Below are positions 27,544 to 30,000 of a stretch of 30,000 nt of DNA, in pieces. The notes beneath the pieces are model-generated. The model was not told the DNA's origin and ran no database searches. It saw only the letters and a program-made list of their open reading frames with translations. Position 1 is the first letter of the stretch; the number at the start of each line of letters is the position of its first letter. Origin of the DNA: Actinosomnolentus pattersoniae (SeqCode) (GTDB lineage Bacteria; Actinomycetota; UBA4738); assembly GCA_013817655.1 (NCBI GenBank), contig JACDCJ010000001.1:1-30000 (forward strand). The letters are read 5' to 3'. Position numbers and translations under genes: made by a program.

Positions 27544-28377
27544 GTGCGATTCGGCCTGGACGTCGCGCAACACCAGCAGGCGTGGGGAGGGATACTCGAG
27601 CGCGCTCGTTTCGCGGAGGATGCCGGGTTCGACGGCTGCTGGGTCTTCGACCACTTCAAGGCCCTCTATGGCGACCCCGTGGGTCCGTGTCTGGAGGGAT
27701 GGTCACTGCTCGCCGGGCTCGCCGCGGGAACATCGAGGATCCGCCTGGGCGCCCTGGTGACCGGGGCGACCTACCGGCATCCCTCCATCCTCGCGGCCCA
27801 GGCGGTGACCGTCGATCACATCTCGGGTGGGCGGCTCGAGCTCGGCATCGGCGCCGCCTGGTTCGAACGCGAACACGTCGAGCTCGGCATCGACTTCCCC
27901 GGGGTCCGCGAGCGCGGTGAGCGGCTCGACGAAGCGGTCCAGGTCATCCGGTCTCTGATGACCGGTGAGCCCGCGTCGTTTCAGGGGAGGCACTACCAAC
28001 TCCGCAACGCCGTATACCGGCCCCAACCAGTCCAGCAGCCGACGCCTCCGATCTGGATCGGCGCGGGAGGCGAGCGGATGATGCTTCCCATCGTCGCTCG
28101 CCGGGCGGATGTGTGGCACGGGTTCGGGCCCGCAGCGGAGATGCGGCGCAAGTCGCTGATAATCGACCGCCACGCCGAAGCGGCCGGTCGAGATCCCTCG
28201 GAGATCGGGCGCTCGTCGTCCCTGTCCATATCGGAGCCGTGGCACGCCGTCCATCGCAGGGCCGAGGACCTCGCCGGCTCGGGCTTCAACTACCTGATCG
28301 TGTCCTGGCCGTCGGAAGGCCGGGCGCGACTCGAGGAGTTCATCTCCGACGTCATGCCCGACCTCGGTGGCCTGTAG
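27544..28377 (+). CDS. LLM class F420-dependent oxidoreductase
   Basis: Luciferase-like (TIM barrel) oxidoreductase, 277 aa, of the F420-using group. The start GTG at 27544 has GGAGG 6 nt upstream. Motifs: MRFGLDVAQHQQAWGGILER, DAGFDGCWVFDHFKALYGDP, SRIRLGALVTGATYRHPSIL, TVDHISGGRLELGIGAAWFE and QPTPPIWIGAGGERMMLPIV, all usual for this class. The substrate is unknown. FMN use cannot be excluded, but GLDV/DHF patterns and the presence of a second F420-type enzyme in the window support F420. Its last 88 nt overlap the 3' end of the convergent gene at 28290. Confidence 0.9.
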   Translation: MRFGLDVAQHQQAWGGILERARFAEDAGFDGCWVFDHFKALYGDPVGPCLEGWSLLAGLAAGTSRIRLGALVTGATYRHPSILAAQAVTVDHISGGRLELGIGAAWFEREHVELGIDFPGVRERGERLDEAVQVIRSLMTGEPASFQGRHYQLRNAVYRPQPVQQPTPPIWIGAGGERMMLPIVARRADVWHGFGPAAEMRRKSLIIDRHAEAAGRDPSEIGRSSSLSISEPWHAVHRRAEDLAGSGFNYLIVSWPSEGRARLEEFISDVMPDLGGL

Positions 28378-29060
28378 GCCGTAACGAAGAACCCCCGGAC
28401 GCGCCGCTCCCCCTCCACATAAGCGATCTCCCGGTGAGCGGGTGGCTCGCCAGGGTCGAAGGCCAATCGAATCGAGTCGTCGTCGGGGTGGTTCGGGTCG
28501 TATACCAGGACATGAACCCACCCGCTGGCCTCGTCGAGGTCGTACCCGTAGGCGAGCGCCTGGTGGTTCCGCGCCATCGTCCATGGGCTGATCGAACGAA
28601 CGCGGACCAGCCCGAGGGGACAGAGGCGGCCGGCGTCGACCTCATTCCGCACCCGCGGCCACTCCCTCCGGATCGTTCTCGAGGTCGCGCCACGGACAAC
28701 CCAGGCGTCCCCATCCGGGAGCATCGACCACGCGAAGTAGCGCAGGACGCCGAAAGGGAGACCCCAGCTCGAGAACAGCCGGCGGACCAGGTAGGGGAAC
28801 AGTGGCGTGCCCCGGGTTGGGGCCGTGGCGACCGCCGGAGGCAGACGTCCCGCTTCGAAGATGTCTCGGGCCGCGAAGACCATGCCGCCGCACAGGCCCC
28901 TAGAGGCGTTCCCGACCGGCAGGCGCAGCCCGGCCAACCTGAGCTCGGCGACCGGTGCCTTGGAGAAACGGTTCGGAAAATGGAACCCCGAACGGCTGGG
29001 GAGGAAGCCCGGCACCCGCGCGCTGACCACCTCCGGAAGTATCTCGCGTGGAGATTCCAT
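28290..29060 (-). CDS. papain-like fold protein of an unnamed actinobacterial family
   Basis: 256 aa from MESPREILPEVVSARVPGFL. The core reads LPVGNASRGLCGGMVFAARD (Cys57), then RNHQALAYGYDLDEASGWVH (His166) and LVYDPNHPDDDS (Asp188). This Cys-His-Asp order and spacing resemble papain-like and C39-type peptidases. GFHFPNRF near residue 25 and GRLCPLGLVRV near 145 look like family signatures. I recall similar uncharacterised proteins in actinobacteria but know no name. An upstream in-frame ATG at 29114 would add 18 residues. The last 29 residues are antisense to the LLM gene and are probably a dispensable tail. No signal peptide, so presumably cytoplasmic. Catalysis is unproven. Confidence 0.72.
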   Translation of the reverse strand: MESPREILPEVVSARVPGFLPSRSGFHFPNRFSKAPVAELRLAGLRLPVGNASRGLCGGMVFAARDIFEAGRLPPAVATAPTRGTPLFPYLVRRLFSSWGLPFGVLRYFAWSMLPDGDAWVVRGATSRTIRREWPRVRNEVDAGRLCPLGLVRVRSISPWTMARNHQALAYGYDLDEASGWVHVLVYDPNHPDDDSIRLAFDPGEPPAHREIAYVEGERRVRGFFVTAYRPPRSGMTSEMNSSSRARPSDGQDTIR

Positions 29061-29111
29061 GAGAAGGATGGGGCCTGCGGCGATCCTCGGACGGTTCTGT
29101 CGCTCCGATCC

Positions 29112-29117
29112 CATAAT
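29112..29117 (+). promoter_or_regulatory. -10 box upstream of the lipoprotein gene
   Basis: CATAAT ends 5 nt before the ATG at 29123 and 17 nt before an in-frame ATG at 29135. The transcript would be leaderless or have a very short leader. The 62-nt gap to the divergent papain-like gene also contains that gene's upstream region. Confidence 0.35.
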
Positions 29118-29122
29118 GTCCC

Positions 29123-29809
29123 ATGGAATTCGAGATGCGGACTGGCGGCTCAGCCCGCGGGAAGTGCCGATGGATGGCTGCTGCGGGCATGGCCGTCGCC
29201 GTCGTTCTCGCCTCATGCGGAGGGACCAGCGGATACACCTTCGTGCGCAGCTCCGAGACCGACGCGTTCTTCAAGGTGCCGAGCGATTGGGAGCGCTTCA
29301 ACAAGAAGGAGATCCTCGTGGCGGTGGATCTGAGCGATTCGCCGGGGGCGAACGAGGGCTTCAAGTTCCTGGAGGCCTACGACGCCGCGCCGGATCCCTC
29401 GATCGACCACGTTATTGGAGCGGAGCTACCGAATTTCCCGGTCGTTCGCGCAGAGGTCCGCCAGCTCACCCCGGTGACACGCGACCGGATGTCGCTCCAG
29501 TCCATCCGCAACGCGCTGTTCCCGATCGACGAGCTCTTCCAGAACGACCAGGTAGACGTCCTTGCCGAGGAGGACGTGGTGCTCGATGGGGGGGTCCATG
29601 GGCTGCGGCTGGACTACAACCTCTCCCTCGCGGGAAACCTCACGGCGGTGGCCGGCAACCAGATCCTCCGGGTGACCCAGATCGGCCTGGTGGACCCCGC
29701 CACGAACCTCTTCTACCTCTTCTGGGTTCAGTGCACGGCGGACTGCTTCCAGCAGCATCAGCGCACGATCGACCAGATCGTGGATTCCTACACCGTGAAG
29801 GAGCAGTGA
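29123..29809 (+). CDS. exported lipoprotein of unknown function
   Basis: 228 aa. The signal peptide ends in the lipobox VVLASC (Cys at about 32), followed by GGTSGYTFVRSSETDAFFKV and PSDWERFNKKEILVAVDL. The latter recalls the 'psbP/LpqN-like' layout, in which a lipoprotein carries one compact alpha/beta domain that starts with a predicted 'VPSDW' strand. Two later Cys (QCTADCFQQH) could form a disulfide. It probably sits on the outer face of the membrane. An in-frame ATG at 29135 (MRTGGSARG) is an alternative start. It is followed after 1 nt by a membrane protein gene, so the two form an operon and perhaps a complex. Confidence 0.8.
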   Translation: MEFEMRTGGSARGKCRWMAAAGMAVAVVLASCGGTSGYTFVRSSETDAFFKVPSDWERFNKKEILVAVDLSDSPGANEGFKFLEAYDAAPDPSIDHVIGAELPNFPVVRAEVRQLTPVTRDRMSLQSIRNALFPIDELFQNDQVDVLAEEDVVLDGGVHGLRLDYNLSLAGNLTAVAGNQILRVTQIGLVDPATNLFYLFWVQCTADCFQQHQRTIDQIVDSYTVKEQ

Positions 29810-29810
29810 G

Positions 29811-30000
29811 ATGAGCTCGAACGGAGAGGACCAGCCCGGGCTGTCCTGGCCGGACCACGACACCGGTCCGACCCCGCCTCCCGAGTACAAGAGCAGGCTG
29901 CGAGACGAGGAGCGGATCACGCGCAAGCCACTCGCGTGGTGGGATCGCATCAAGCTCCTGCTCCTGCTCCTGGGCGCCTTCATGGTGCTCGTCTGGAGCA
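29811..30000 (+). CDS. membrane protein, N-terminal part only
   Basis: The frame runs off the window after 63 codons. It begins MSSNGEDQPGLSWPDHDTGP, a polar, proline-rich cytoplasmic stretch, then RKPLAWWDRIKLLLLLLGAF, where the first membrane segment starts at about 46. AAGGAG lies about 7 nt before the ATG. Its start is 1 nt after the stop of the lipoprotein gene. No family can be named from this part. Confidence 0.75.
   Translation, partial: MSSNGEDQPGLSWPDHDTGPTPPPEYKSRLRDEERITRKPLAWWDRIKLLLLLLGAFMVLVWS

Noticed and set aside
1..30000. CRISPR arrays, insertion sequences, tRNA and rRNA genes.
   Set aside because: No spaced direct repeats, transposase motifs, cloverleaf-type sequences or rRNA signatures were noticed on reading both strands; a tRNA scan would settle it.

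Overview
This is a high-GC, densely coded window from an actinobacterium (Actinomycetota), probably an uncultivated lineage. It carries a complete Pup-proteasome system (ATPase, Dop, Pup, PrcB, PrcA, PafA, PafB, PafC) in the same overall order as in mycobacteria: TrmI side first, then the proteasome genes, PafBC, TatA/TatC and HelY. Two predicted coenzyme F420-dependent enzymes and many apparently leaderless promoters (a TANNNT box ending 6-8 nt before ATG/GTG) also fit Actinomycetota. I see no rRNA, tRNA, IS element, prophage or CRISPR array, and no gene-free stretch longer than 300 nt.

Left end (1-4.9 kb): a truncated acyl-CoA dehydrogenase gene diverges from a cysteinyl-tRNA synthetase gene. 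That gene converges, with overlapping stop codons, on a second acyl-CoA dehydrogenase, which lies downstream of an M24 (Xaa-Pro) peptidase. A palindrome in front of the second dehydrogenase looks like an operator.

Tat/HelY/PafBC block (4.9-13.9 kb, minus strand): pafB-pafC-80 aa membrane protein-tatA-tatC-anchored protein-alpha/beta hydrolase-helY-FAD oxidase, mostly overlapping or tightly spaced. pafC has a 12-G homopolymer directly after its start codon. A plus-strand pair (F420-type nitroreductase and a DUF3866 protein) diverges from pafB over overlapping -10 boxes.

Proteasome block (15.4-23.5 kb, minus strand): trmI; then arc/mpa-dop-pup-prcB-prcA; a broken cupredoxin-like gene; then pafA coupled to a small zincin metallopeptidase. 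Pup ends in Gly-Gly-Glu, so it is ready for ligation by PafA without deamidation by Dop. PafB/PafC are the WYL regulators that control DNA-damage and proteasome-linked genes in mycobacteria.

Right end (23.5-30 kb): an HtrA-type lipoprotein protease precedes trmI. Next to it is the most unusual locus, a five-gene minus-strand operon: MauE-like membrane protein, MauD-like thioredoxin protein, a 57 aa membrane peptide, a 191 aa membrane protein and a Tat-exported 14-cysteine protein resembling the methylamine dehydrogenase light chain. No heavy chain, MauG or amicyanin gene is present, and the chain lacks a clear counterpart of the second cofactor tryptophan. This suggests disulfide-maturation machinery serving an exported Cys-rich protein of unknown role. 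It diverges from an F420-dependent LLM oxidoreductase. The window ends with a papain-like fold protein of an unnamed family, a lipoprotein and a truncated membrane protein.
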